Source: Gigantopelta aegis (lineage: Eukaryota; Mollusca; Gastropoda; Neomphalida; Peltospiridae). Taken from it: a stretch of DNA of 64,000 nucleotides. Shown in pieces: positions 11,233 to 23,705 of the stretch (within the stretch, counting starts at the first letter, position 1; each line of letters starts with the position of its first letter). The notes below the pieces were generated by a model that did not search any database, was not told where the DNA came from, and saw nothing but the letters and a program-made list of their open reading frames with translations. A program made the translations under genes and the position numbers. The stretch is taken from contig NC_054701.1 in NCBI RefSeq assembly GCF_016097555.1, forward strand, positions 8,274,560 to 8,338,559, in the 5' to 3' direction.

Positions 11233-12011
11233 TCATTCATTTATTCAGTAATTTGTTTGTTCTTTTGTTCATCTATGGGTGTTAAACATTTATTTGTTCG
11301 TTCGTTTGTTCATCCATTTATTCATTCATTAATTTTTGTTTTCTTGCACACACTTATGCTGCCAATCTGTAAAATATTCAAAATTCATATATTAATAAAC
11401 AACATTTTTGTTATTGTTTATTTCCACTAACATTCAAGCATGTTGTCATATGCATGTAATTCTTCTACCTCGTCTTTCTGTCCATATTTTCTTGGACAAT
11501 TCAGTTCAATTCAATTCAATTTATTGCAAATTACCAAACAAGCTGGTGTCAGCAAACAGATAAAAAAAACCCCAAACATACAACATCTATAACAACAACA
11601 ACAATTAATAATAATAACAATATTAATGTACATGCCAGACGGAGAAACAAAGTTTGTATTATATTTGTAGAAATAAAGTATATTATAAAAATAAATGGTT
11701 AAAGTACTGGGAGAAACCTGCTTCTGTCACTGGTTTATTTCTAATGAATAGCAGAAAGAGATTTTTTTTTAATACCATTTCCCATCAACACGGGGCAGGC
11801 AACTCTGAAACTGCACTGGTCAAAATGTCTTCCACAGGTCTAGTCACACTTTGACCTTGAACTCTTATGTACATGCACCTTTACCACTTGGGTTTCAGAC
11901 ATGTCTATCCTGGGTCAGATCAGAGAATATTTTTAATACTGGTATGTATGTATTTATTTTTGCACCATTCACTGTTCAGTCTATCAACCTATATATTTTG
12001 TCTGATTTCAG

Positions 12012-12593
12012 AGTGTCTACCGCTGCGACTTCCTGCACCTGGAGACTGTCAAACCACTGCAGGTTGCCTCGGACACTCTGACCACGTATGTGAACAACCT
12101 GCGCGACCCGATCGAGAAACTGCCGCGTGACATCTTCCACATGGTGGTGTTCAGCCTGCTGCTCGAGTACTTCCCGTCGGCCTACCAGCGCTGGCTGTGC
12201 TGTCAGAAGGCCCACAGTCTGCTCACCATCAACGGGTTGCTCCTCATCATCACCCCTGACTCCAAGACGCAGCACAAGAACGCCGGCATGATCAAGAGCT
12301 GGCGTGTGGCCATCGAGTCGATGGGCTTCGTGCGGTGGAGGTACGTCAAGCAGGAGCATCTCCACTGTATGGCGTTCCGCAAGGTGGCGAAACCCGAGAG
12401 CGATAACTGCCTGGTGAACGACGTGTCGCCCGACATGCTCTACATTCCACAGGACTTCAACGATCTCGGGCACGACGACGCAATACTGAGTCACTACTCC
12501 CCCTTCACCGCAGAAGACGAAGATTACTTTCGGTCAACGATGTCCGAGTTACCTGCCCTTGGCTCTGAAGATGACTGTGATGATTCGCTTTGA
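12012..12593 (+). CDS. SAMTOR: SAMTOR (BMT2/C7orf60), last coding exon
   Basis: Follows an acceptor (TCTGATTTCAG ending 12011) in the phase left by the exon at 10583-10697, giving ...ISPAKP-SVYRCDFLHL. It encodes 193 residues to a TGA at 12591. Recognisable family blocks are IFHMVVFSLLLEYFPSAYQR, WLCCQKAH, LLLIITPDS, MIKSWRVAIESMGF and DMLYIPQDFN, with an acidic C-terminus. The exon is much richer in GC than the surrounding sequence. Length and end fit the human protein, whose C-terminal tail is somewhat longer. Identification is from family knowledge, not a database search. Confidence 0.93.
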   Translation, partial: SVYRCDFLHLETVKPLQVASDTLTTYVNNLRDPIEKLPRDIFHMVVFSLLLEYFPSAYQRWLCCQKAHSLLTINGLLLIITPDSKTQHKNAGMIKSWRVAIESMGFVRWRYVKQEHLHCMAFRKVAKPESDNCLVNDVSPDMLYIPQDFNDLGHDDAILSHYSPFTAEDEDYFRSTMSELPALGSEDDCDDSL

Positions 12594-12946
12594 TCTGATA
12601 GATTTAGACTTTATCTATGTATGTATATATGTGTGTATGTATGTGTATTTGCTGTATTGTGATATGACAAATACAGGCCTTGTACATTGTGAATGGTACA
12701 AGCTGTTGTAGCTTGGTCAATGGAATGGAAGAAATGTATTTGGGAGTTTCGGTCGACCTCAGTTTTTGTTGAAATGAATATTGGAGCATCATCTAAATTA
12801 AACCAACTGTAATCTAATGTCTAAATCAGCCAAACAAAGAGAGAAAAAGTCTGTGTCAGCTAGATATGCTACACAACGAATAATGGATCATTTTATCTTT
12901 CACAATCAACTAGTGAGGAGCCAATTTCACAAAACATTGTGTGCCA

Positions 12947-13032
12947 GATTTACAAAACCTATTTTTAACTTACACATGGGTAACTACATACATCTACACC
13001 TGCTTTTAAGAAAATCAGGCGTCGTAAATTCA
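12947..13032. repeat. Short inverted-end repeat, about 90 bp (copy 1)
   Basis: Begins ATTTACAAAACCT and ends TTTTAAGAAAATCAGGC, then GTAAATT. The two ends are imperfect inverted repeats of AATTTACAAAgCCTG. Similar copies are at 13475 and 31268. Confidence 0.55.
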
Positions 13033-13474
13033 GTCCTGTAAGTCTAGTTTTATACCTAAATTTGTAAATATTTGACTGAAAGACAGTTAATTACAAACAT
13101 TACAGATAATCAGGCGTGTGTGCAGGAGGAGGGGTTTTTGGGGTGGGGGGGGTCGAAACCCCAGGCTGCTCAAGGAAATGTTATTCAATCCCAACTATAA
13201 ACTTCGCATTCCAGTCTGGACACCTCCGTGCATAAATACCTGGACATATGCCTAGATAATAAAGTTTAAAATAGATACAATGATCATCATAATATAGATA
13301 CCATATAGATAAACTGGTTTAATTTACAATGTAAACTTATAACACCAGCAGTTAAGAAAATGTCTACAACAAAAAAAACATGCCATTGAAAAAAAAAAAA
13401 CCGAAATGGGGATTTAAAACCCCCACGGCATTGTCGATTGCTGTAGGCAATTGCATGGGTTGACTTATCAGGCT

Positions 13475-13570
13475 GAATTTACAAATCCTGTTTGTATTTT
13501 ACACACTTGTAGCTATATACATTTACAATGGCTAAACCAGCATTTAAGAAAAACAGGCTTTGTAAATTCA
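13475..13570. repeat. Short inverted-end repeat, about 90 bp (copy 2)
   Basis: GAATTTACAAATCCTG at the left, AACAGGCTTTGTAAATTC at the right; the same middle as the copies at 12947 and 31268. Confidence 0.6.
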
Positions 13571-14534
13571 AATTATTGTGTCTAAATTGGTTATTTTTCT
13601 GTTCCTTTATGTTTGTTTGTTTTTAGACTTTGCTTCCAGACTCTTGTTCCAACAAGTCTTGAGTCGACTAAGACTAATTGACTGGATGTTTGTATTATTC
13701 TGTTGTTAAGCATCTTACACTGGCTATTTTGCTCCATGTTATACATGTCTGTTGAATATGTTGATCACTGCATTTATAAAGAACATTACACACATGTAGT
13801 GCATACTATATTTATGACACACTGGTGCCTAAGATTCTGTATGTACAGAGTATAAGAAGAAAGTAAGTATTGGGAATGACTGTCATAAAAGTATTGTACA
13901 CTGAATGCTACTTGGTCACTATACTGCTCGCCACCTTTCATGCATAAAACATTGAAAAAGCAAGAAGTAACTAATGATGGAAGAATGGTTACTAATATTA
14001 TGTTTTGTAAATCACGAAGGCAATAGTCATGTTTAAGTGTTATGGCTGGATGGTGCCCACACCTAAATGATGTTACAGAGATGCTTGAAAGCTTAAAAAT
14101 GAAAAATGAAACAACCCCATGATTTTTGTGTTTTATGTAGTGTTTTCACTATTATGTATTATAAATGCAAAAGAAAACAAAACTTAAAAAATAAGTAATT
14201 TTTTTCAAAAGTTCTTCCTCACACATGTTCGCGCATGCACACAAACAAACATACAAACACAATATCTTAACTGAAATAATAACTGTTTTTAGTGATTAGT
14301 TGGTAAACTAGTAAAGACTTAAAGAGTTCAACAAATTTTGTTTTTTGTATTCTTAAAAGTTAAAACTAGAAAAATGAGATTATTTTTGTAATTAATTGTT
14401 TCTTTTTGTTATGTCTGTCATGTTTTCTGTAAATATAAACATGTGATAATTAAGAAGCTGCCTTAATGTGATTTATATATAGCCCACTGACCATCGTTAC
14501 TACTGTTTGAATAAAAATATTGGTATTATTATTA

Positions 14535-14770
14535 CACAGCTACAAACTTTTCACTGTTAGACAATTTACTGTATTCTGATTGGACGAAATCGCTAAAAAG
14601 AATTTTATCCTTATAAACCTTGGAAAATTACGTCAAATGAGACGTCATTACGTAAAACAAGTAATGGAAAGGATGCTAGAAAATAATTTTTGTGTTTTGT
14701 TTTATATTATACAAATTGTGACTGTTATACATCGATAAATTCATAAAAAAGTGGCAAACAATTTTTATTA
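14535..14770. repeat. Dispersed repeat, partner of the foldback unit at 29.5 kb
   Basis: CAAACTTTTCACTGTTAGAC, GACGTCATTACG and ATACATCGATAAATTCATAA here recur at 29505-29845, where part is present both inverted and direct. Confidence 0.6.
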
Positions 14771-15825
14771 ATACTTTTTCACTCTCTAATCACATATTTG
14801 TAAGTCTGTCCTAACTGTATGGAATGACGTATTGTGTTTATTCTTTCTGTACATCATGTAAACATTTTGTGATTACATACAGTTAAACAACCAGATAAAG
14901 AAGTACAAAACAATCACCTCTTAAAATGACAGACCCTAGTTTTTAAACACTACAACATATTTTTCACTATTTGAGCTGCTTTTGACAATTAAACAAGGAT
15001 GTTACTTATATTTTATTGCCTACAGTATCCATTTCCATATATATATCCGAAGTGTTTCTGGTCATCCTAGTGTTTCTTATCTCTGTTTCAGCATTACAGA
15101 CTCTTGTATCTATTGTATCTACAGACTATTGTAACTTGATCCAAATGTGTTACGTGTTTGGAGATTAACTAAAATTAGTGTCCATTTTAATGGTTTGAAA
15201 CTAGGGTCTGTACTTTAAAAGAGGTGGCTACTTAAACAGGTCAGTTTGTAAAATATGGCAAAGTTATATAGAGGTGGCTACTTGAACAGACAAATGGCTG
15301 AATGTTTATTTTGTTGCATTTAATTTCTGATATGATGTTGATAAAAAAAGAGCTCTTTTTATGTGCTTTTAATTATCACTTAATATTATCTCTCAATGTA
15401 TCAACTTAGAAGTATTTTGAAACAAACAAATTGCAGTTGTAACCTATCCCATTTGTCTGACCTTTTCTAACAATGTAATGTTTTCATTTTCTATAAAATA
15501 TCATTTTTTATTCTATTAACAACACGAAACATTCTTTGTATATTTAAATATTTGCTTTGAAAAATTGTACTATTGCGATTGTCAGAGTTCTGCTCTGTAT
15601 TTAGTTGTGATGTACATATTGATTTGATATTTTTATTTATTTCATTAATCATATTTTATTTGTAAGCCAAAACTAAGCAAAATATATAATTTTGTGCTAT
15701 AACATGCCTAACTCATTAAATTCACCCACCTCTTGTCATATTTTTGTCTCTTTAGACAAAGACAAAAGGCAAGATACAAATACATGTATTACTTTTTGGT
15801 GACAGCATCAACTTTTCTTTTTATC

Positions 15826-16440
15826 TCATTTAAAGTCTAAACCACATTGTTAATAACTACAATAAATTACTCTCCTACCTTTATAATTACCATTAGATTT
15901 CCCCCACATTTTGCCGACACAGAAATCATGAAAAAACCATTACAATGACACATATTCCACATACTAGATGATAACCATGTTGCCTATACTGACTTCGCTC
16001 GGATCTCCTAGGACAAAAAGTATGCAGTTTTTTGCTGGTTGCCATTTTGCTTTTTTATGGAATATTCTCCAAGAGAGGTGAAAGGATGTGACGTAATTGA
16101 AGAACATCATGACATGCGTTATAGTATAATGCAGTCATGATGACATCATATTAATTACATCATATACATGTACTTAGGATGGCTTCCGCCCCTCTTGAAG
16201 AGTATTGCATAAAAAAGTAAAATGGCAGACAGCGAGAAATTACATGCTTTTTGTTCAAGGAAATCTCAGCAAAGTCAATATAGATGACATGGTGACAAGT
16301 TGATATGTGGAATCTGTGTCATTATAATGCTTTTTCCTTGATTTATGTCTGAACAAAATGTGAGGAAAATAAATCAGTAATAAAGGTAGACGAGTAATTT
16401 ATTGTAGGGTTTTAACAATGTGCTTCACACTTTAGGTTTA
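15826..16440. repeat. Large imperfect palindrome of about 0.6 kb
   Basis: The left arm (about 15826-16115) and right arm (about 16150-16440) are inverted copies. Paired blocks include AATAAATTACTCTCCTACC with its mirror near 16383, CCACATACTAGATGATAACC with the mirror near 16300, and GCCATTTTGCTTTTTTATG with the mirror near 16212. The centre is a short ATGCGTTATAGTATAATGCA-like turn. No coding capacity; probably a foldback or MITE-type element. Confidence 0.8.
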
Positions 16441-18762
16441 TTTCTCAAAACCTTTTAAGTCCTAAATTAACAAAATAATATAGTTGCATTTATGAATCTT
16501 CATCTCAATGCATGTTAAAATGATAATAAAATTAGAATTTTCATTTATATTTTAAATGAATTAAAACATTTTTAACACATACAGTTAGATGAAGATTCAT
16601 AGGTGCAACTATAAACCAAGTTTCGTTAATTTAGAGCTTACTGTTTGTGAGAAATGGACCTACATGTGTACAAATTCACCGGTAATGGTTGTGGGTTTGT
16701 TCTGTTCTTTGAAACATGCAGTGAGATGAACATCTATGGATGTCTTTGTTGTGAGCGACACCAAGTATGTTTATGGTAGACGAAACATTTAATTCTGTGC
16801 AATTCTTTTCTGATTACATGCAACATAGAATTTTTTGAACCTACTAGTACAATGGAGTATTGTTTATCATGGCAGTTAAGACTGATATTATGTACGTACA
16901 TAATTTAGAAAATTTGTCATGATCTTTTGAAGTTTTCCACTTAGCCCCATTCCACACAAACTGTAAGTCTTAGATCAATTAAACATGGTTTATAATTTCA
17001 TCAAAATGCATGTGGCAAAACAAAAATTAAATTAAAATTTTAAGTCAATTTGTTTTTAAAAACATGCATTGAGCTGAACATATGTCTGCAACTATCAGTA
17101 ACATCGAAAAAAATTATGTCCAGCGAGGCATTTAATTTTTGTGAAATTCATATTATTTTTATAAATGTGGAGAAAATATTAAGTTAAAAAATGAAAGTGG
17201 AAAATTGTACATTTCAACATAGATTACACACTAACAGTTTGAGTACAGTTATATTTATTATGTGTGAATACAAAACAATGTGTTCTAATGTTATGTGCAA
17301 ATTGACACATTTGTCGGTATGTTTGTTCAGTTATAGACAATAAATTTGCTTACAGGACATGTACTTGAATTTGACAGATACATGTACATTATATTTTCAA
17401 ATCCAATACAACTTAATGTTTATGATGTGATACCATTTTTAGAAGCCACGAGCAGTTATTACAATCGACTATCAAAGTTTGTATTTTTCATGTTGTATAA
17501 ATCTAAACATTCTAATGGCTGTGTTGTGTTTGACATTTAATCATAATTATAAAACTGCCATGACATTTGATATCAAAGTGAGATTGAAATTAAATTGTAA
17601 TTTTTTGGTTCTATGTTTCTTTTAGTTGTCGTACCAACTACTGAGGGAGACCAAATTTAATTGTGTTTCCCATTTCATTGATTCTCTACTTATAAATCAT
17701 TAAATAAATAAATAAATAAAATTTAAAAAGACTGTACTTTACAAGGATAATCCAGAAGATACCAGTAACTTGGTTTCTTTTGCACTCTTGGTCAAAACAA
17801 TATGCATGTGGGAGTGTCATTACAACTGATAAATTTTCCTTCCATCCATCCGAATTTAAGAATCATCAAGAAATGCATCACGTTTTACTTGTGGAGTGCA
17901 AAAGAGAATCATTAAAAACAGAACAAAAACAAATTTGAAGCTGAGGCTTTTTTTTTTCAGTGAACAGACAGACATGGACAGACAGAACATTTAATGAGAA
18001 GCACACAATTACCTTGTCTCTCCCAAATAGTATTGGTACTTAACGTTCATTGTTTACATTATTTTGTTTTATTTTATTTTATGTTTATGTTTTGTGGTAC
18101 ACTGTAGTAATATTTGAGTTATGTTTTCCTGATTAGATTACTGCTGCTGTTATTTATTTTATGAAATGCTATGTTTTGTTGTTTAATCTGATTTAATATT
18201 TGAAAACAAACTAAGCTATTTGATGTTGACTTACAGAAAATTCATTGATCCTTTCTTTAAAAATTGGACAATTTTTGAGAAATGGAGAACTTTTAAAAAC
18301 TCTTACTATGGTGCATGTAATAATACATTTTTTATTTTTATTGTTCCACAAACGATACATTTTTCATTGTGTGTTAAATGATCTGAATATGACATTAAAT
18401 GTAAGTTTATTAAGCAAATTGTTGGGCACTTGAATTTTGTTTTAATTTTCCCACATCCACACAAAATAATATCACTCAATGAATGAATGAATGAATTTTT
18501 CTTTTTGTTCTATATTTTTTAGCGTGATGATGTTAAATGATTTGTAAAAATGCATGTATTTCTTAATGGACAGTTTTGTAGGATATCTGATTGTTTTGTG
18601 ATAAGACTTGTTTTGTAGATTTATTTCATAGTTTTTGATATTGTTGTTAGGATTGTTACATTAGTGATTTCCCCCTAATTTTCCTTACTCAGTTGAAGTT
18701 AATTTTGTTTCTTTTTTTTAGGATTTGAGTTGGTCTACATGTATGTATTACATGGCATTTAT
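16441..18762. other. No gene or element recognised
   Basis: Very AT-rich intergenic sequence with short simple repeats (for example AAATAAATAAATA near 17700 and GAATGAATGAATGAAT near 18480). No convincing exon. Confidence 0.5.
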
Positions 18763-18952
18763 ACCAATAACAACATGACACTTTCACTAATACCATTTAT
18801 AACAATAATAACATGACACTTTCACTAATACCATTTATACCAATAATAACATGACACTTTCACTAATACCATTTATACCAATAACAACATGACACTTTCA
18901 CTAATACCATTTATACCAATAACAACATGACACTTTCACTAATACCATTCAT
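18763..18952. repeat. 38-bp minisatellite, 5 copies
   Basis: Units start at 18763, 18801, 18839, 18877 and 18915 (ACCAATAACAACATGACACT...), differing by single bases. Confidence 0.95.
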
Positions 18953-19959
18953 TTTCCTGCTGAACATCAGGCACACATTTTTAAGATGAATAATTTGAAC
19001 TACAGTATAGTATTTTGAATAATTAAATTTCTGTTACATTCACACAGTTTGTGAATGATTTATTCTGTTTATATTGCAGGGAACATAAAAGAAATAACAA
19101 ACAATCGTTAATGTACGTTTCTTAAATTACCTCTTGTCAAATTTTAATTGTTTCATTTTGTTTAAAATGCACGTTTCTATTATTGTAATACAACAAAGTG
19201 TATTGCTTTTAAGATAATTGTTTCATATTTATAGACTAACTTGATGGGCTATGCTGTAGACATTAGCTATATGTACACGGTGTACTGTAGTTAAAGCATT
19301 CAAGAAATCTAAAACATTTTGATGATAAATATATTTTTGTAATTTACAGGTATAAAGCAAACTTTTATATTTATTTGTGTATAAAACTAGTCCATATGTA
19401 TGTATATTTTAAACTAAATCAAAATGGCTTTTTATTCCACTTTGTAATGGCAAATGTAAAAAAGCATGAAAAAGAAACCTACTTTTATAGAATATGTACA
19501 GAATACAGAAGATCTTAAGTCGTATTGTATACATTTTTTAATGTAAGTGTATTTTATGTATTATTGCTTAGATAATAATTTGACATGTGACATATGATTG
19601 TAGAATATTATACGTAATGTACATGTATTATGATTATTGTATTAGTGGGGAATATCTAGCTGTATTAAACACACAGTGAGTGTGCTGGGAGTTTAATTAT
19701 GCTTGCTGGCTAAACAATTTCTAATCTTATGTTTACAGCACAAGTGCTTCAAATCAATACCGCCCACAGTAATAACTGAACTTAGTATGCTGAAGAATAT
19801 TACATATACTACAACACCTATCTAATATTTTATGTTACCACAATGTAGTTATAATATGTATATTTATGTTTTGTGGGTTTTTAATCCTTGAAAATATTGT
19901 TTTTAAATGAGCATTAAGATCTTAAGACATAATAACTTATAATTTTCAGTAAGAAGGTT
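18953..19959. other. No gene or element recognised
   Basis: AT-rich intergenic DNA without recognised features. Confidence 0.5.
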
Positions 19960-21000
19960 CAGGAGATTTCAGTCCCATAGGAACAGTATCTGGATGGTTG
20001 GTGGGGGAGGGGGGGTCACAAGCCATACTTTTTATCTTTATATAGATTAGGACAAAAATAAAATAAATCGAGTTTGGGGGGGGGGGGGGCTCAGCCCCCT
20101 TCTCCCTGGTTCCTATAGGCTTGGAGGGGAGGACACAGCCTCCTGCTCCCTGGTTCCTATAGGCTTGGGGGGGGGGCACAGCCTCCTACTCCCTGGTTCC
20201 TGTAGGCTTGGGGGGGGGGGAGGGCACAGCCTCCTACTCCCTGGTTCCTGTAGGCTTGGGTGGAGGGCTCAGCCCCCTTCTCCCTGGTTCCTATAGGCTG
20301 GGGGCACAAGCCTCTTGTCCCTGGTTCCTATAGGTTTGGGTGGAGGGCTCAGCCCCCTTGTCCCTGGTTCCTATAGGATTGGGGGGGAAAGGCACAGCCC
20401 CTTTGTCCCTGGTTCCTATAGGCTTAAGGGGGAGGGCACAGCCCCCTTCTCCCTGCTTCCTATAGAATTGGGGGGGGGGCACAGCCCCCCTTCTCCCTGG
20501 TTCCTATAGGCTTGAGGGGGAGGGCACAGCCCCCTTGTCCCAGGTTCCTATAGGATTGAGGGGGAGGGCACAGCCCCTTCTCCCTGGTTCCTATAGGATT
20601 GGGGGGGGGAGGGCACAGCCCCTTCTCCCTGGTTCCTATAGGCTTGAGAGGGAGGGCACAGCTCCTTTCTCCCTGGTTCCTATAGGATTGGGGGGGGGGG
20701 GAGGGCACAACCCCCTTGTCCCTATAGGCTTAAGTGGGAGGGCACAGCCCCCTTCTCCCTAGTTCCTATAGGATTGGGGGGAGGGCACAGCCCCCTTCTC
20801 CCTGGTTCCTATATGCTTGATGGGGAGGGCACAGCCCCTTCTCCCTGGTTCCTATAGGCTTGAGGGGTGGGAAGGCACAGCCCCCTTCTCCCTGGTTCCT
20901 ATAGGCGTGAGGGGGAGAGCACAGCCCTCTTCTCCCTGGTTCCTATAGGATTGGGGGGGGGGAGGGGGAGGGCACAACCCCCTGGTTCATATAGGCTTGC
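19960..21000. repeat. G-rich minisatellite (about 40-46 bp, over 20 copies) growing from a MITE end
   Basis: Each unit reads roughly GGGGGAGGGCACAGCCCCCTT then CTCCCTGGTTCCTATAGG, with G-runs of variable length. The first 100 bp (19960-20065) resemble the left part of the element at 51960-52130: both have TAGGAAC(A/G)(A/G)TATCTGGA followed by G-runs and a ...CACAAGCCATA or ACAAAAGCCATA block. The repeated unit corresponds to the right-hand part of that element. Long frames on both strands arise only from the repeat. Confidence 0.85.
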
Positions 21001-21225
21001 CTTTAAGCCTGCCTCAATTACAATGTAACACTGTATACAATGAAATAAAAAGTACATTCTTTTGGTTGACCTGCAATCTCTAATGGCTGATTTATGACAT
21101 TTCTTTAGGAAAGAGAATGGATTGATTCAGTTTTTAGTTTACATGTATTTAAAAAATATTCAGTGTTCTGTTTTGTTGCTACAAAAACAAAATTAAAAAT
21201 AAATGTATGTACTCTAACCTCTGAT

Positions 21226-21470
21226 GACACTAGATAATAAATTAGTAAAAAGTTTGTTTCACAAACTCTCTAGCTAACTCAACACGACCTGTTGAGAAGT
21301 TGACCAAGCTATGGTAACATTAGATTGTAAATTAGTAAACAGTTTGTTTCACAAACTCACTAGCTAACTCAACATGACCTGTTGAGAAGTTGACCAAGCT
21401 ATGGTAACATTAGATTGTAAATTAGTAAACAGTTTCATTGATCAACTCTCTAGCTAACTCAGTTGTTCAT
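21226..21470. repeat. 90-bp tandem repeat, about 2.7 copies
   Basis: AGTTTGTTTCACAAACTC starts units at 21251 and 21341; a diverged third starts at 21431. Units share TAGCTAACTCAACA and GTTGAGAAGTTGACCAAGC. Confidence 0.9.
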
Positions 21471-22079
21471 AATTTGAACTGTGGCTTGCATTATTAAATA
21501 ATAAGTGTATGCTGGGCGACTGTGGCTGCTACCTCACAGCACATTAATTACTCTTTTTTATAACTTTCTCAGACATTTATACACAATCAAATACAACTTT
21601 TCTAGTAGCATAAGGCATAAATGTGTTGTGTGAGACTCTTAAATGCTTTCAAACTCACAAGAAAATGCATAATTTTTTCTCTCCAAAAAACCTGAAGCAG
21701 CAATATTTGTGTTTTTTATTTTTTTATCCACCATGAAGGTATCTTATAGTAGATTGGACTACTGCTATATATATATATATATATATATATTTAAAAGGAC
21801 AATCCTGAGTTTCTTGCTATTTTTAAGATGTCGCTGACTAACAAAATAAATTTAATGACTAAAATTGCGTATTATATAAAAACAAATTGTTTCTGATTGT
21901 ACTATGTAAAGCTTCATTTTATTTCCTAATATAATTTTTTTTCATATTTACAAAATTATTAAGAGACCAAATCCAGTTTGGACTGCTTGCAAACAGTAGA
22001 ATGACCAGAAGCATATTGAATATACAGACACTGATATTCTGAACAAGAAAGTGTATTTAGTATATAGTTTTAGTCATTC

Positions 22080-22255
22080 ATAGCAAGGGATCTTTTATAC
22101 GCACCATCCCACAGGATAGCACATGCCATAGCCTTTGGTATACTAGTCGTGGTGCACCAGTTGAAACGAGAAATAGCCCAATGAGCCCACTGACGGGGAT
22201 CAATCGTAAAGCGACCACACATCAGGCAGGTGCTTTACCACTGGGCTATAAATAT
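22080..22255 (-). mobile_element. SINE, head type 1, 3' truncated
   Basis: On the minus strand: AGCCCAGTGGTAAAGCACC, a B-box-like region, GGGCTATTTCTCGTTTCAAC, then AAAAGATCCCTTGCT. The tail is missing. Confidence 0.8.
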
Positions 22256-22354
22256 TAGGGATGGGTATTATGAGAAATGTTGTATTGTGATTTATTATAT
22301 ACATAGCAATGAAATATATAGATCTACGGAAACAATAAAAGGCATATCCGGTGA

Positions 22355-22405
22355 AAAGTCATATTTTCACTGTATTTTAGCTACAGTGAAAATATAGAAG
22401 TCGTA
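22355..22405. repeat. Short palindrome around AGTGAAAATAT
   Basis: GTCATATTTTCACTGTA and TACAGTGAAAATATAGA mirror each other around TTTTAGC. It shares the CATATTTTCAC motif with the larger palindrome at 22888. Confidence 0.7.
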
Positions 22406-22887
22406 TTTACTTTTTTGTAAAAGTGCACGATTAAATTATCTCCCTTTGTCTCGGTTCTTCGTATTTAAATTTGATGATTACCAATGCATCTGATCGTATT
22501 TGAAAAATAAAAAAATGTAATTTAAACAACTACCTATAAAAAGGGGATACGAAGTGCAATTACGATAAAATATATAAAACAAATTGAATACGAAGCTAAA
22601 TAATGATGACACAATGTAGTGTCATCGAGTTTAAGTGTAAGAATTTAACGGCGTTCGACTCGTTTTGTTTTTGTGGGAGTTTTTAGAGGATCGTTTTGTC
22701 AGGTATGTTAATAAAAATAAATTTTAATCAAATTTCTTTTTAAAAGTCTATGGTAAAGTAAATTTTCTGGCAAAGTTCCATAGGAAGAAATATATTATGA
22801 CGTTACGTGTTTTCGATATGATAAGTGAAAGATATTACCAAAGAGCGAAAGATATTGTAAAAAAATAGGAAATATGTATATAATAAA

Positions 22888-23056
22888 TAGACCATTTCAT
22901 GGTGTTTTTCTGAATATGATTTTTATGTCAACTCGTGATGTGTGAAAACCATATTTTCACTCATTGCTTCGCAATTCGTGAAAATATGGTTTTCACACAT
23001 CACTGGTTGACAATGACATAAAAATCGTATTCGAAAACCCCCATGAAATAGCCTCT
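22888..23056. repeat. Palindrome of about 170 bp
   Basis: The left arm begins ATTTCATGGTG and runs through TTTTTATGTCAACTCGTGATG and TGTGAAAACCATATTTTCAC. The right arm mirrors it through GTGAAAATATGGTTTTCACA to CCCCATGAAAT. The loop is about 17 bp around TTGCTTCGCAA. Confidence 0.9.
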
Positions 23057-23415
23057 ATATATCAAGATATGGTTTCCTGTACGTATCATTATATATTATT
23101 TACCGCAGCCTCAACTGATTTTAAGAAGGATTCTATCCAAATAAAGGAAACACATGAATCACATGATACAAGTTGGAAGTTTATTATTTAAAACATGAAA
23201 TATATGGATCACTTCAGGGTGAGAAAACTTGGTTAATACTGTCAGGCCCTTCCTCTGTTCACATCTGTGAACACTGTTAAGAAAGCCAGTTGAATCTAAG
23301 AGATAGGCGTTTCGACTGACAGCCAACTTGAAATACAGCAGTAAAATACCTATTATCTATCCTTTACATCATAATGTATCGGTATACTGATAATACTGTG
23401 CATCCCTAATATATA

Positions 23416-23705
23416 AGGGGCGGGATGTAGACCAGTGGTAAAGTGCTCACTTCATGTGCGGTTAGTTTGGGATCGATCCCCATTGGTGGACCCAGACTGG
23501 TATATCAAAGGCTGTGGTATGTGCTATCCTGTCTGTGAGATGGTGCATATAAAAGATCCCTTGCTGCTAATTGAAAAGAGTAACCCATGAAGTGGCAACA
23601 GCAAGTTTCCTCTCTCAATATCTGTGTGGTCCTTCACCATATGTCCGATGCCATATTACGTAAATAAAATGTGTTGAGTGCATCATTAAATAAAACATTT
23701 CCTTC
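23416..23705 (+). mobile_element. SINE, head type 1 joined to tail type 2, full length
   Basis: GGGGCGGGATGTAGACCAGTG and TGGGATCGATCCCC form the tRNA-like head. The core TGCATATAAAAGATCCCTTG follows, and the tail is GTTGAGTGCATCATTAAATA then AAACATTTCC, as in the copy at 9314. Confidence 0.85.

Larger units (their letters stand above)
12594..14534. other. SAMTOR 3'UTR/downstream, no second gene seen
   Basis: AT-rich sequence after the SAMTOR stop, with a TATG-rich run near 12615-12650 and an AATAAA at 13258-13263. The true polyadenylation site cannot be chosen from sequence alone. Two copies of a 90-bp repeat lie within it (listed separately). Confidence 0.4.

Noticed and set aside
19946-20762. 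Proline/glycine-rich frames on both strands near 20 kb
   Set aside because: Produced by the G-rich minisatellite; no start context, conservation or splice signals.
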